A DNA stretch of 25,398 bases from CAYMRB01 sp964392615 (GTDB lineage: Bacteria; Planctomycetota; UBA8108), in contig CAYMRB010000096.1 of assembly GCA_964392615.1 (NCBI GenBank), positions 1 through 25,398 on the forward strand, read 5' to 3'. Below the pieces are notes generated by a model. The model was not told the DNA's origin and made no database searches. It saw only the letters and a list, made by a program, of their open reading frames with translations. Below, piece after piece: positions 14,389 to 22,043 of this stretch (position 1 is its first letter; each line of letters starts with the position of its first letter). Both the position numbers and the translations under genes were made by a program.

Positions 14389-16110
14389 ATGGTCTCGGCC
14401 GCTATCGCCGGAATCGCGTTGACCGTCGCGGCACAGTCAGTGCCCGCGTCCGACGTCGCACTCGAACGCTTCCTGAAGAGCTGCGACACCCGGTACAGCT
14501 CCGAGCGCTGCATGCTCTCGGGCCGCATGGGGAAGATCGGCTACCACAGCACGCTGGCGCCGGGGACGGTCATTCACGGGACGCGGGACTCGTTGAGCTA
14601 CGCGGTCGCGCTCTTCGCGCGCGGAGGGTCAGAGGACCTCGAGCGCGCCGCGGGCGTCGTCTCGGCTGTGCTCGAGCTGCAGGATGTCGATCCGTCCAGC
14701 CGCACGTACGGCATCTGGCCGTGGTATCTCGAGGAATCGCTCGCCGAGATGTCGCCGCCCGATTGGAATTGGGCCGACTTTTGCGGCGCGCGGATCGCGC
14801 AGATGTTGCACGATCACGGCGAGCGGATTCCAAGCGATCTGCGCGCGAAGATGCGCACGAGCCTGCAGCACGCGGCGCGAGCGATCCGCAAGCGCAACGT
14901 CGGGCCTGGCTACACGAACATCGCGATCATGGGGGGCGGTGTTTGCGCGGCGGTCGGCGAGATCCTCGGTGACGCGGACCTCTTGGAGTACGGGCGCGAG
15001 CGGCTCGAGCGTATCGTCGAGTACACGCGCTATCACGACGGCCACTTCAACGAGTACAACAGCCCGACGTATACCACGGTAGCGCTCGAGGAGTGCGAGC
15101 GCGTGCTACACCTCGTCCGGGACCCGGCCTCGCGAGCCGCCGCCGAGGCGCTGCGCCTCGGCGCGTGGCGCGATATCGCGGCCAGCTTCCACCCCGCGAC
15201 CGGGCAATGGGCCGGGCCGCACAGCCGCGCGTACTCCGACCGCCTGCGCGCCAAGACCGTCGCGCACCTCGCCGTGCGCACAGGGCTCGATCTGGCCCGC
15301 GGTGCGAAGACGCAGGAGGTCTACCAGGCGTTCCGCGCATTGCCGTGTCCGCCGGATCTCGTCGCGCGGTTTCGCGAGCTGCCGAAGTCGGAGGTCGAGA
15401 TTCGCCGCACGTTCTTCCGGCATGAGGACGCGGCGCGGTCGACCGTCGGCACGACCTGGCACGCGGTCGACGCGACTCTCGGCACGGTGAACCGCTCGTG
15501 CTTCTGGACGCAGCGCCGTCCGCTGATCGCGTACTGGGACGTCGGTGCCGATCGACCCGTCGTTCTGCGAGCGCGCTTCCTGCGTGACGGCAAGGACTTC
15601 TCCTCGGTGGGCATCTACACCGCGCAGCGTGGCGCCCGTGCGCTGTCGATGCTCTACACGTCGCGCCGCAATGGTGATTGGCACATCCATCTCGACCGTC
15701 CCAAGGACGGGGTGTTCCGCGCGCGCGACCTGCGGCTGCGGTTCGAGCTCGAAGGGCCCGGTTCGACCGGTCGCGATCTCGGCGGCGGGCGCTTCGAGCT
15801 CGCCGCAGGTGCGAGGACCGCAGTCGTTCACACGATTCCCGGAGGCCTCGGAAGACGAATTGTCGTGTGGCGCGCGGGGCGAGACGGCGAGCGGGCCTGG
15901 GTGGACGGCATCTGCCACGACGGTGAATCGAAGGCGTTCGACTTCGACGGCAATCTGGGTGTCGAGGTCGCCGTCGGAGTCGAGCTGCTCAAGCGTGACG
16001 AGGAGCCCGCGCTGAGGCGGCCACATTGGGGGGTGGCGGCGTACGGACGCATGCGTGTCACGTGGCCCGTCGCCGGCGGGCTCGAGGTGGTAGGAAAGAC
16101 CTCGCGGTGA
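14389..16110 (+). CDS. Secreted (alpha/alpha)-toroid protein, polysaccharide-lyase-like
   Basis: ATG at 14389 is chosen because GAGGAGG ends four bases before it and a short signal peptide follows (MVSAAIAGIALTVAAQSVPAS). The frame is open for a further 70 codons upstream but that part lacks protein character. In the 573-residue product the first 330 or so residues are helix-rich, consistent with an (alpha/alpha)n toroid. Landmarks are GPGYTNIAIMGGG, NEYNSPTYTT (221-230) and WAGPHSRAYSD (274-284); the rest (about 350-573) is beta-rich. This layout recalls heparinase II/III-like and alginate-lyase-like proteins, and NEYNSPTY and GPHSR look like active-site-lining motifs of a poorly characterised relative. 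The function, possibly cleavage of a uronic-acid polysaccharide, is inference. The downstream HzsA-like gene is 139 nt away, beyond a hairpin. Confidence 0.7.
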   Translation: MVSAAIAGIALTVAAQSVPASDVALERFLKSCDTRYSSERCMLSGRMGKIGYHSTLAPGTVIHGTRDSLSYAVALFARGGSEDLERAAGVVSAVLELQDVDPSSRTYGIWPWYLEESLAEMSPPDWNWADFCGARIAQMLHDHGERIPSDLRAKMRTSLQHAARAIRKRNVGPGYTNIAIMGGGVCAAVGEILGDADLLEYGRERLERIVEYTRYHDGHFNEYNSPTYTTVALEECERVLHLVRDPASRAAAEALRLGAWRDIAASFHPATGQWAGPHSRAYSDRLRAKTVAHLAVRTGLDLARGAKTQEVYQAFRALPCPPDLVARFRELPKSEVEIRRTFFRHEDAARSTVGTTWHAVDATLGTVNRSCFWTQRRPLIAYWDVGADRPVVLRARFLRDGKDFSSVGIYTAQRGARALSMLYTSRRNGDWHIHLDRPKDGVFRARDLRLRFELEGPGSTGRDLGGGRFELAAGARTAVVHTIPGGLGRRIVVWRAGRDGERAWVDGICHDGESKAFDFDGNLGVEVAVGVELLKRDEEPALRRPHWGVAAYGRMRVTWPVAGGLEVVGKTSR

Positions 16111-16168
16111 CCCGAGCGGAAGGACGGCAACGGGCATAGGGCGTCGACGGCGCCCCCCTCGCTCGGGT
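16110..16168 (+). terminator. Nested hairpin after the toroid gene, candidate terminator or attenuator
   Basis: Perfect nine-base arms (ACCCGAGCG at 16110-16118 and CGCTCGGGT at 16160-16168) enclose a second stem, GGGCG-N7-CGCCC (16139-16155). The outer arm begins at the last base of the TGA stop codon. There is no U-tract, so it may attenuate rather than end transcription into the HzsA-like gene. Confidence 0.5.
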
Positions 16169-16249
16169 ACGGTGATTCGGGAGATGTCCGAACGCGACGC
16201 GGACGGTGGCTCACGCAGCAGCCAGCTTCCGCGAGGAGCACAGCACGTG

Positions 16250-18784
16250 ATGAACGTCACGGCATCCCCGCAGCACGAGCGGTCAGATCCAGACATGCAC
16301 CATTCCACACGCCGGTTCCTTCGTTCGATCGCCCTCGCCTTGATCGCGATCGCCGTCCTCGCCCCCGCCGCCTACGGGTCGCCGCAGGGGAGGAACTCAG
16401 CCAACCTGCGCGCTCGCGCGCTCGCCGGGCCGATGGCCGACGTTCCCGCGCTCGTCTTCTGCACGCGGTCGCGGTACGACGACGGGCACTGGTACGCCAA
16501 CATCGGCTATTACTGCGACGACGAGAATCGCAAGGCGTACGCCGGCAACGGCCGCCCCGATGTCGGCAAGCTGCTCAAGCTCGACGTGCGCAGCGGTGAC
16601 GTCACGACAATCCTCGACGCGAAAGGCGGCTCGATTCGCGATCCGCAAGTCCACTACGACGCGCGCAAGGTCCTGTTCTCGTACCGCAAGGCCGGAACGC
16701 ATCACTACAACCTCTGGGAGATCGGCGTCGACGGCGCGAACCTGCGCCAGCTCACCTCCGGCGACGTCGATGACTACGAGGCGACCTATCTTCCCGACGG
16801 CGATATCCTCTTCGTCTCGACGCGCTGCAATCGCTGGGTCAATTGCTGGAAGACCCAGGTCGGGACGATGTACCGCTGCGAGGGCGACGGCAGCGATATC
16901 CGCCCCGTCTCAGCCAACACCGAGCACGACAACACGCCGTGGGTGCTTCCCGACGGCCGCGTTCTCTACACGCGGTGGGAGTACGTCGACCGCAGTCAGG
17001 TCGAGTTCCATCACCTGTGGGTGATGAACCCCGACGGCACTGGGCAGTCCGTCTTCTATGGCAACCAGCACCCGCACATCGTGATGATCGATGCGAAGCC
17101 GATTCCCGGCAGCCGCAAGATTCTCGCGAACTTCTCGCCGGGCCACGGCCGCAACGAGCACAAGGGCGTCGCGACGATCGTGTCGCCGGACAGCGGCCCT
17201 GACGATCGCGGTGCCGCACGCAGTCTGCACAGGGGGCGGCAGATCTGCGATCCGTGGGCGTTCTCCGAGGACTGCTTCATCGCCGCGCGTGACCGCGAGA
17301 TCGTGCTGATGGACGGCTCGGGCCGCGTGGAGGTCCTCTACACGCATCGTGGTCCGGGCAACGTGCACGAGCCACGACCGATCGCCCCGCGACCGCGCGA
17401 GCGCATCATTCCGGAGATGCCGGAGGGGAAGGCCGCAGCGACTGGCACGATGGTGCTGACCGATGTCTACAACGGCCGCCGCCTCGACGGCGTGAAGCAT
17501 GGCGACATCCGCAAGCTCCTCGTGCTCGAGTCGCTGCCGAAGCCGGTGAACTTCAGCGGCGGCCCCGACCTGACGAGTTGGCTCGGGACGTTCACGCTGG
17601 AGCGCGTCCTCGGCACCGTGCCGGTCGAGAAGGACGGCTCGGCGTGCTTCGAGGTGCCCGCGAACCGACAGGTTTTCTTCGTCGCGCTCGACGAGAACGA
17701 CCTGTCCGTCAAGCGCATGCAGAGCTTCACGTGCGTCATGCCGGGCGAGGTGCTGAGCTGCGTCGGGTGCCACGAGGAACGTACATTGACGCCGGCAAGC
17801 TACACGCCGCAGCCCGTGCTTCAGGCGCTGCGTCGACCGCCGAGCGCGATCGAGCGCTTCGAGGGGTTCCCCGACGTCGTCGACTTCCACCGCGACGTGC
17901 AGCCGATCCTCGATCGCTACTGCGTCGAGTGTCACGGCTACGAGAAGCGGGAGGGCAACGTCATCCTGGCGGGCGATCTCGGGTTGCAGTGGTCGCACGC
18001 CTACTTCAGTCTCTTCGCGCACCGCCAGGTCGCCGACGGGCGCAACGGTCTCGGCAATCAACCGCCGCGCACGATCGGCAGCTCCGCGAGCGCGCTTCTC
18101 GACAAGGTCGACGGCAGTCACTATGACGTGCGCGCGAAGCCCGAGGACTGGCGCATGCTCTGGCTGTGGATCGAGAGCGGCGCGACGTACGCGGGTTCGT
18201 ACGCGGCGCTGCGCAACGGCGCGGGGCAAGCTCGCTCCGGCCAGGCTGTCAGCGCGTTCTATCGCAACGGCGGCGGTCGTGTGCTGCAGACTCGTTGTGT
18301 TTCGTGTCACAAGCCGGGATCGGATCGCTCCCTGCCGACGAACCAGGGGGCGCGGACGAAGAAGTTGCGTCAGACGATCGGCCGGCCGACGGCGATCCAC
18401 GAGCGGCTCGTCGAGGAGAACGATCCGGTAGCGCGCTTCGGCATGGCGATCCTGTTCAACATGACCCGCCCGCACTTCTCGCCGCTCATCCTCGGTCCGC
18501 TCGCGAAGGACGCCGGCGGCTTCGGTAGCTGTCCGGACGTGTTCAAGAGCAAGGACGAGACGGACTACAAGAAGCTCCTCGGCGCGCTCGACGCGGCGAA
18601 GAAGGTCATCGATGCCGAGCCGCGCTACTCGACACCGGGTTTCCGTCCGAACCGTCAGTACGTCCGCGAGCTGAAAAAGTACGGCGTGCTGCCGGCCGAT
18701 TTCGATCCGTCGCGGGACGAGATCGACGTGTTCCGCAGCGACCAGGCGTACTGGGAATCGCTGTGGTGTCGGACGAGTCGGTGA
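16250..18784 (+). CDS. HzsA-related secreted multiheme c-type cytochrome (three CXXCH)
   Basis: ATG 16250 (or GTG 16247) follows GAGGAG at 16233-16238; ATG 16295 is an alternative that shortens the signal peptide's n-region. The product (844 residues) starts with a signal peptide (FLRSIALALIAIAVLAPAAYG). A beta-propeller follows (about 70-430), with signatures DPQVHYDARKVLFSYRK, NLWEIGVDGANLRQLTSGDVDDYEAT (as NLWEIGVDG and RQLTSGDVDDYEAT) and LPDGRVLYTRWEY. The C-terminal half has three heme c motifs: CVGCH (504-508), CVECH (558-562) and CVSCH (683-687). This is the layout of the hydrazine synthase alpha subunit of anammox bacteria: a propeller, then heme domains. Related proteins occur widely in planctomycetes that do not perform anammox. 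No HzsB or HzsC gene is nearby, so I infer periplasmic redox chemistry of unknown substrate, not hydrazine synthesis. Confidence 0.85.
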   Translation: MNVTASPQHERSDPDMHHSTRRFLRSIALALIAIAVLAPAAYGSPQGRNSANLRARALAGPMADVPALVFCTRSRYDDGHWYANIGYYCDDENRKAYAGNGRPDVGKLLKLDVRSGDVTTILDAKGGSIRDPQVHYDARKVLFSYRKAGTHHYNLWEIGVDGANLRQLTSGDVDDYEATYLPDGDILFVSTRCNRWVNCWKTQVGTMYRCEGDGSDIRPVSANTEHDNTPWVLPDGRVLYTRWEYVDRSQVEFHHLWVMNPDGTGQSVFYGNQHPHIVMIDAKPIPGSRKILANFSPGHGRNEHKGVATIVSPDSGPDDRGAARSLHRGRQICDPWAFSEDCFIAARDREIVLMDGSGRVEVLYTHRGPGNVHEPRPIAPRPRERIIPEMPEGKAAATGTMVLTDVYNGRRLDGVKHGDIRKLLVLESLPKPVNFSGGPDLTSWLGTFTLERVLGTVPVEKDGSACFEVPANRQVFFVALDENDLSVKRMQSFTCVMPGEVLSCVGCHEERTLTPASYTPQPVLQALRRPPSAIERFEGFPDVVDFHRDVQPILDRYCVECHGYEKREGNVILAGDLGLQWSHAYFSLFAHRQVADGRNGLGNQPPRTIGSSASALLDKVDGSHYDVRAKPEDWRMLWLWIESGATYAGSYAALRNGAGQARSGQAVSAFYRNGGGRVLQTRCVSCHKPGSDRSLPTNQGARTKKLRQTIGRPTAIHERLVEENDPVARFGMAILFNMTRPHFSPLILGPLAKDAGGFGSCPDVFKSKDETDYKKLLGALDAAKKVIDAEPRYSTPGFRPNRQYVRELKKYGVLPADFDPSRDEIDVFRSDQAYWESLWCRTSR

Positions 18785-18810
18785 GCGCCGGCTCTCAACG
18801 AGTCGCTGAA

Positions 18811-18826
18811 CTCGAGGCTACTCGAG
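18811..18826. terminator. Perfect hairpin CTCGAG-GCTA-CTCGAG between convergent genes
   Basis: A six-pair stem with a four-base loop overlaps the TAG stop (18820-18818) of the transporter gene and is 26 bp after the stop of the HzsA-like gene. It is short and lacks a U-tract, so termination is only plausible. Confidence 0.4.
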
Positions 18827-19825
18827 GAGCGGCACGACGAAGCCGAGGATCGGCACTACGACGGCCATCGCCGCGGTCGTGAACACCCAGAACGAGCCGA
18901 CGAGCTCGTCGTCGAGCCCGTAGAGGATCGCGCCGACGTTCGCGAGGAACGCGACGGGCATCGATGCCGCGATCGCGATGACCTGGAGCGTCGTGCCGCG
19001 CAGTCCGACCGCCCACGCGAGCGAGAGCCCGACCGCGGGCATCACGACGAAGTGCACGGCTGCGATTGCCAGGCACGGACGCCAGTGCCGCAGCGGCGCC
19101 GCGCGCCGCATGCCGAGACCGACGGTGACGCCGAGCAGCACGACGTTGATGCGCACGAGGATCTCCGCCGTGCCGTCGAAGAACGCCGGTCGTACGGCGC
19201 CGGCAGCGTTGAGGACGGCGCCGAGCAGGATGCCGACGAGCGGCGCCATCGTTGGGCCGAGCAAAGCGCGGCGCGCGAGGTAACCCCACGACAGACCGCT
19301 CGATCCGCCAGCGTGCGAGATCACCGCGGCGAGGGGCCACGCGACGAGAAAGTAGAACGGCGACTCGCCGAGGCGATAGATCGCGAGCTGGCCGAGCGCG
19401 TTCTCGGCGTGCGGATCCTGCGGCGTCGCGAGCAGCAGGACGATCGTGATGCCGCCGAACGTCAGTACGTTGCCGCAGCCGCCGCCGAGGAGATACGCAC
19501 CGCGCTGCTCGCGTCGCGCCCGCGACAGGTACGCGATCAGGCAGCCAGCGGCGGCGCCGGCGATGTGCACCGCGATCCCGATCAGCGGCAGGAAAGCAGC
19601 GCGACCGACAGGGAGCGGTGCGGCCCACACGACCAGCGTCATCAGCGGCGCTGCCGTTGCGAGGATCGCCGTCCGCCCGAGGCTGCGCGCGATGGTCGAC
19701 GCGATGAGCTCGCCGCGCTCCTGGTGTCTGAGCACACGCGTCCACAGCAGGAAGCCGGCGAGGACGGGCAATCCCATCCACGCGACGATGCGAGCGCTTT
19801 CGAGCCATTGGGCGGTCGGCGGCAC
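18818..19825 (-). CDS. AEC (auxin efflux carrier) family permease
   Basis: The likely start is GTG at 19825, with GAGAAAG upstream and a TATACT box about 40 bp before it. The open frame continues to 20005 but that extension runs through the promoter and a large inverted repeat. The 335-residue product has about ten hydrophobic segments in two halves joined by a polar loop. The first half contains AYLLGGGCGNVLTFGG, and the second half ends with IAASMPVAFLANVGAILYGLDDE, matching the broken helix and 'MP' region of AEC proteins. The family exports or exchanges organic acids, amino acids or hormones across the inner membrane; substrate not predictable. It is convergent with the HzsA-like gene and divergent from the VCBS gene. 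Confidence 0.78.
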   Translation of the reverse strand: MPPTAQWLESARIVAWMGLPVLAGFLLWTRVLRHQERGELIASTIARSLGRTAILATAAPLMTLVVWAAPLPVGRAAFLPLIGIAVHIAGAAAGCLIAYLSRARREQRGAYLLGGGCGNVLTFGGITIVLLLATPQDPHAENALGQLAIYRLGESPFYFLVAWPLAAVISHAGGSSGLSWGYLARRALLGPTMAPLVGILLGAVLNAAGAVRPAFFDGTAEILVRINVVLLGVTVGLGMRRAAPLRHWRPCLAIAAVHFVVMPAVGLSLAWAVGLRGTTLQVIAIAASMPVAFLANVGAILYGLDDELVGSFWVFTTAAMAVVVPILGFVVPLLE

Positions 19826-19863
19826 GGCGGTGGTCTTTCTCGGGTACGTGGCGCGGGCCCGGC

Positions 19864-19869
19864 AGTATA
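19864..19869 (-). promoter_or_regulatory. -10 box (TATACT) for the AEC permease gene
   Basis: TATACT on the minus strand matches TATAAT at five of six positions and would give a leader of about 30 nt. No -35 box is recognisable; its place is taken by the left arm of a 17-bp inverted repeat that begins two bases upstream, suggesting that this promoter is regulated. Confidence 0.4.
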
Positions 19870-19871
19870 CA

Positions 19872-19935
19872 CGCGCATGGGCTGCCCGGGCGGATGAGTT
19901 CGCGGTGGACGCTCTTGGCGGGCAGCCCATGCGCG
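19872..19935. repeat. Perfect 17-bp inverted repeat in the divergent AEC/VCBS promoter region
   Basis: CGCGCATGGGCTGCCCG at 19872-19888 is exactly complementary to 19919-19935, with a 30-bp spacer. It is the longest perfect inverted repeat I see in the window. It lies where the -35 region of the permease promoter should be. It could be a double operator, a cruciform, or a stem-loop in a transcript running toward the VCBS gene. Confidence 0.75.
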
Positions 19936-20085
19936 CGGAGTTGGAGGCGACCGCTCGGGGACACTCGATCGTTGCCTGTCCCGCGCAAGGCTCGCGGCGG
20001 CTCAACTCCGCGGGTGCGGTCGCGTTCTCTCGTCGTATGACGTACGGTGAGCGCGAAACAAGACCACTACGAGGAGATCGAATCC

Positions 20086-22035
20086 ATGTCGGACCGATGC
20101 ACGGAGACTGGCGCTCGCCGTACGAATCGACGGGTCTCCGCGTTCGCGGCGCTCGCGCTCATCGGCCTCGTTCTCCCGCCTTCGCAGGCGGCCGACCTGG
20201 TGCGGCTCGAGTACCGCGATCCGGGCCTCGTCGTCGATCTCGGCGTCGGGCTGTGGGCCTGGCCGCTGCCGATGGACTACGACGGCGACGGCGATCTCGA
20301 CCTCGTCGTCAACTGTCCGGACAAGCCCTACAACGGCATGTGGCTCTTCGAGAATCCCGGCTCGGGCGAGTCGTCGATGCCGGTCTTCGAGCCCGCGCGT
20401 CGCGTCGCGCCTGGCTTTCAGAACGTGCGTGTGTCGTATGTCAGAGGCGAACCGAAGGTTCTCTTGCCAGGTCACGAGCTCGTCGACTTCCGCAAGCGCG
20501 GAGCGGACGCGCGTCGGCGTCTGCACCCGCAGTTCAACGTCCACGGGGGCCGATTGCGCGCGAATCAGTGGCACCTCGTCGACTGGGAGGGGGACGGGGA
20601 CCACGATCTCGTGATCGGCGCGGGGGACTGGTCGGACTACGGCTGGGACGACGCGTGGGATGCGAGCGGGCGATGGCAGAACGGACCGCTCCACGGTTGG
20701 GTCTACCGCGTCGAGAACACGGGAACGGACGCAGCTCCAAAGTGGGCCGACGCGGTGAAGGTCGAAGCCGGCGGCGCGCCGATCGACGTCTACGGCTGGC
20801 CGTCACCGTGTGTCGACGATTTCGACGGAGACGGCGACCTCGACATCGTGTGCGGCGAGTTCCTCGACAGGTTGACCTACTTCGAGAACGTCGGCTCGCG
20901 CGAGGCTCCGGGCTACGCCGGCAGTCGGTTCCTTTGGCACGACGGAGGCGAGATCCGCCACGAGCTGCAGATGATCGTTCCGACGTCGATCGACTGGGAC
21001 CGCGATGGGGACATCGATCTCATCGTCGGCGAGGAAGACGGTCGCGTCGCGTTCGTGGAGAACACCGGTCGCACGCGTGGCGGCATGCCGCTGTTCGCGC
21101 CGCCGCGTTTCTTTCGGCAGCGGGCTCGGGAGCTCAAGTTCGGCGCCCTCTCGACGCCGTGGACCGTCGACTGGGACGAGGACGGCGACGAAGACATCAT
21201 CGCGGGCAACACGGCGGGGCATATCGCGTTCATCGAGAACCTCGATGCAGGTGCACCGCCGCGCTTCGCGGTACCGCGTCTCCTGAAGGCTGGCGGCAGC
21301 GTGCTGCGTATTCAGGCGGGACCGAACGGCTCGATCCAGGGGCCGTGCGAGGGCAAGTGGGGCTACACGACGCAGAGCGTGGCCGACTGGGATCACGACG
21401 GCAGGTCGGACATCGTCGTCAACTCGATCTGGGGCGAGATCCTTTGGTATCGCAACATCGGCGCGAAAGGGTCGCCTCGCTTGGAAGCGGCGCGCGCCAT
21501 CGAGGTCGAGTGGCCGGGACCGCCGCCGAGGCCCGAGTGGACCTGGTGGCGCCCGCGCGGTCGGCAGCTCGTCACGCAATGGCGCACGACACCGGTCGCC
21601 GTGGACTTCGACCGCGATGGGCTCTGCGACCTGGTCGTCCTCGACCACGAGGGCTGGTTGACGCTGTTGCGTCGCGAGCGTCGCGGTGACAGGCTCGTGC
21701 TCCTGCCTCCTCGAAGGGTGTTCGTCGGAGCCGATGGCGCGCCGCTGCGTCTGAACTCCAAGCGCGCCGGCCGCAGCGGGCGGCGCAAGATCGCGCTCGT
21801 CGACTGGGACGGCGATGGCGCGTTCGATCTGCTCGTCAACAGCAAGAACGCCGACTGGCTCCGCGGCAGCGCGGCCGCCGATGGCAGGTGGCAGCTCGAT
21901 GCGAAGGGAACGATCGCGGCGCGGCAGATCTCATCGCACACGACGAGTCCGTGCACGGTCGACTGGAATGGCAACGGCGTGCCGGAGCTCCTCGTCGGCG
22001 CGGAGGACGGGCACTTCTACTGGCTTGAGAGGTGA
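20086..22035 (+). CDS. Secreted VCBS/FG-GAP repeat beta-propeller protein
   Basis: ATG at 20086 has GAGGAG nine bases upstream and precedes a signal peptide (SAFAALALIGLVLPPSQA), giving 649 residues. Nine Asp-rich units of the DxDGDGDxDLVVG type are visible: DYDGDGDLDLVV, DWEGDGDHDLVIG, DFDGDGDLDIVCG, DWDRDGDIDLIVG, DWDEDGDEDIIAG, DWDHDGRSDIVVN, DFDRDGLCDLVVL, DWDGDGAFDLLVN and DWNGNGVPELLVG. Such loops bind calcium in integrin-like propellers, which serve in adhesion or glycan recognition. Several units are followed by an aromatic-ENxG element (FENVGSREAPGY, FVENTGRTRGGMPLF). The protein is probably extracellular or periplasmic. It ends eight bp from the convergent DAG-kinase-like gene. No catalytic motif is visible. 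Confidence 0.88.
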   Translation: MSDRCTETGARRTNRRVSAFAALALIGLVLPPSQAADLVRLEYRDPGLVVDLGVGLWAWPLPMDYDGDGDLDLVVNCPDKPYNGMWLFENPGSGESSMPVFEPARRVAPGFQNVRVSYVRGEPKVLLPGHELVDFRKRGADARRRLHPQFNVHGGRLRANQWHLVDWEGDGDHDLVIGAGDWSDYGWDDAWDASGRWQNGPLHGWVYRVENTGTDAAPKWADAVKVEAGGAPIDVYGWPSPCVDDFDGDGDLDIVCGEFLDRLTYFENVGSREAPGYAGSRFLWHDGGEIRHELQMIVPTSIDWDRDGDIDLIVGEEDGRVAFVENTGRTRGGMPLFAPPRFFRQRARELKFGALSTPWTVDWDEDGDEDIIAGNTAGHIAFIENLDAGAPPRFAVPRLLKAGGSVLRIQAGPNGSIQGPCEGKWGYTTQSVADWDHDGRSDIVVNSIWGEILWYRNIGAKGSPRLEAARAIEVEWPGPPPRPEWTWWRPRGRQLVTQWRTTPVAVDFDRDGLCDLVVLDHEGWLTLLRRERRGDRLVLLPPRRVFVGADGAPLRLNSKRAGRSGRRKIALVDWDGDGAFDLLVNSKNADWLRGSAAADGRWQLDAKGTIAARQISSHTTSPCTVDWNGNGVPELLVGAEDGHFYWLER

Positions 22036-22043
22036 ACGCGGAT

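Noticed and set aside
16910..18475. 521-codon minus-strand open frame
   Set aside because: It is antisense to the HzsA-like gene, which has signal peptide, propeller and three CXXCH motifs.
16250..18784. True hydrazine synthase subunit (anammox)
   Set aside because: Partner subunit genes are absent in the window and related proteins are common in planctomycetes that do not perform anammox.
13032..19850. Recurring octamer CTCGGGTA (near 13032, 13050, 16161 and 19840)
   Set aside because: It appears in several gaps, but its positions relative to genes are inconsistent, some copies are part of other structures, and four copies of a GC-rich octamer are not convincing.
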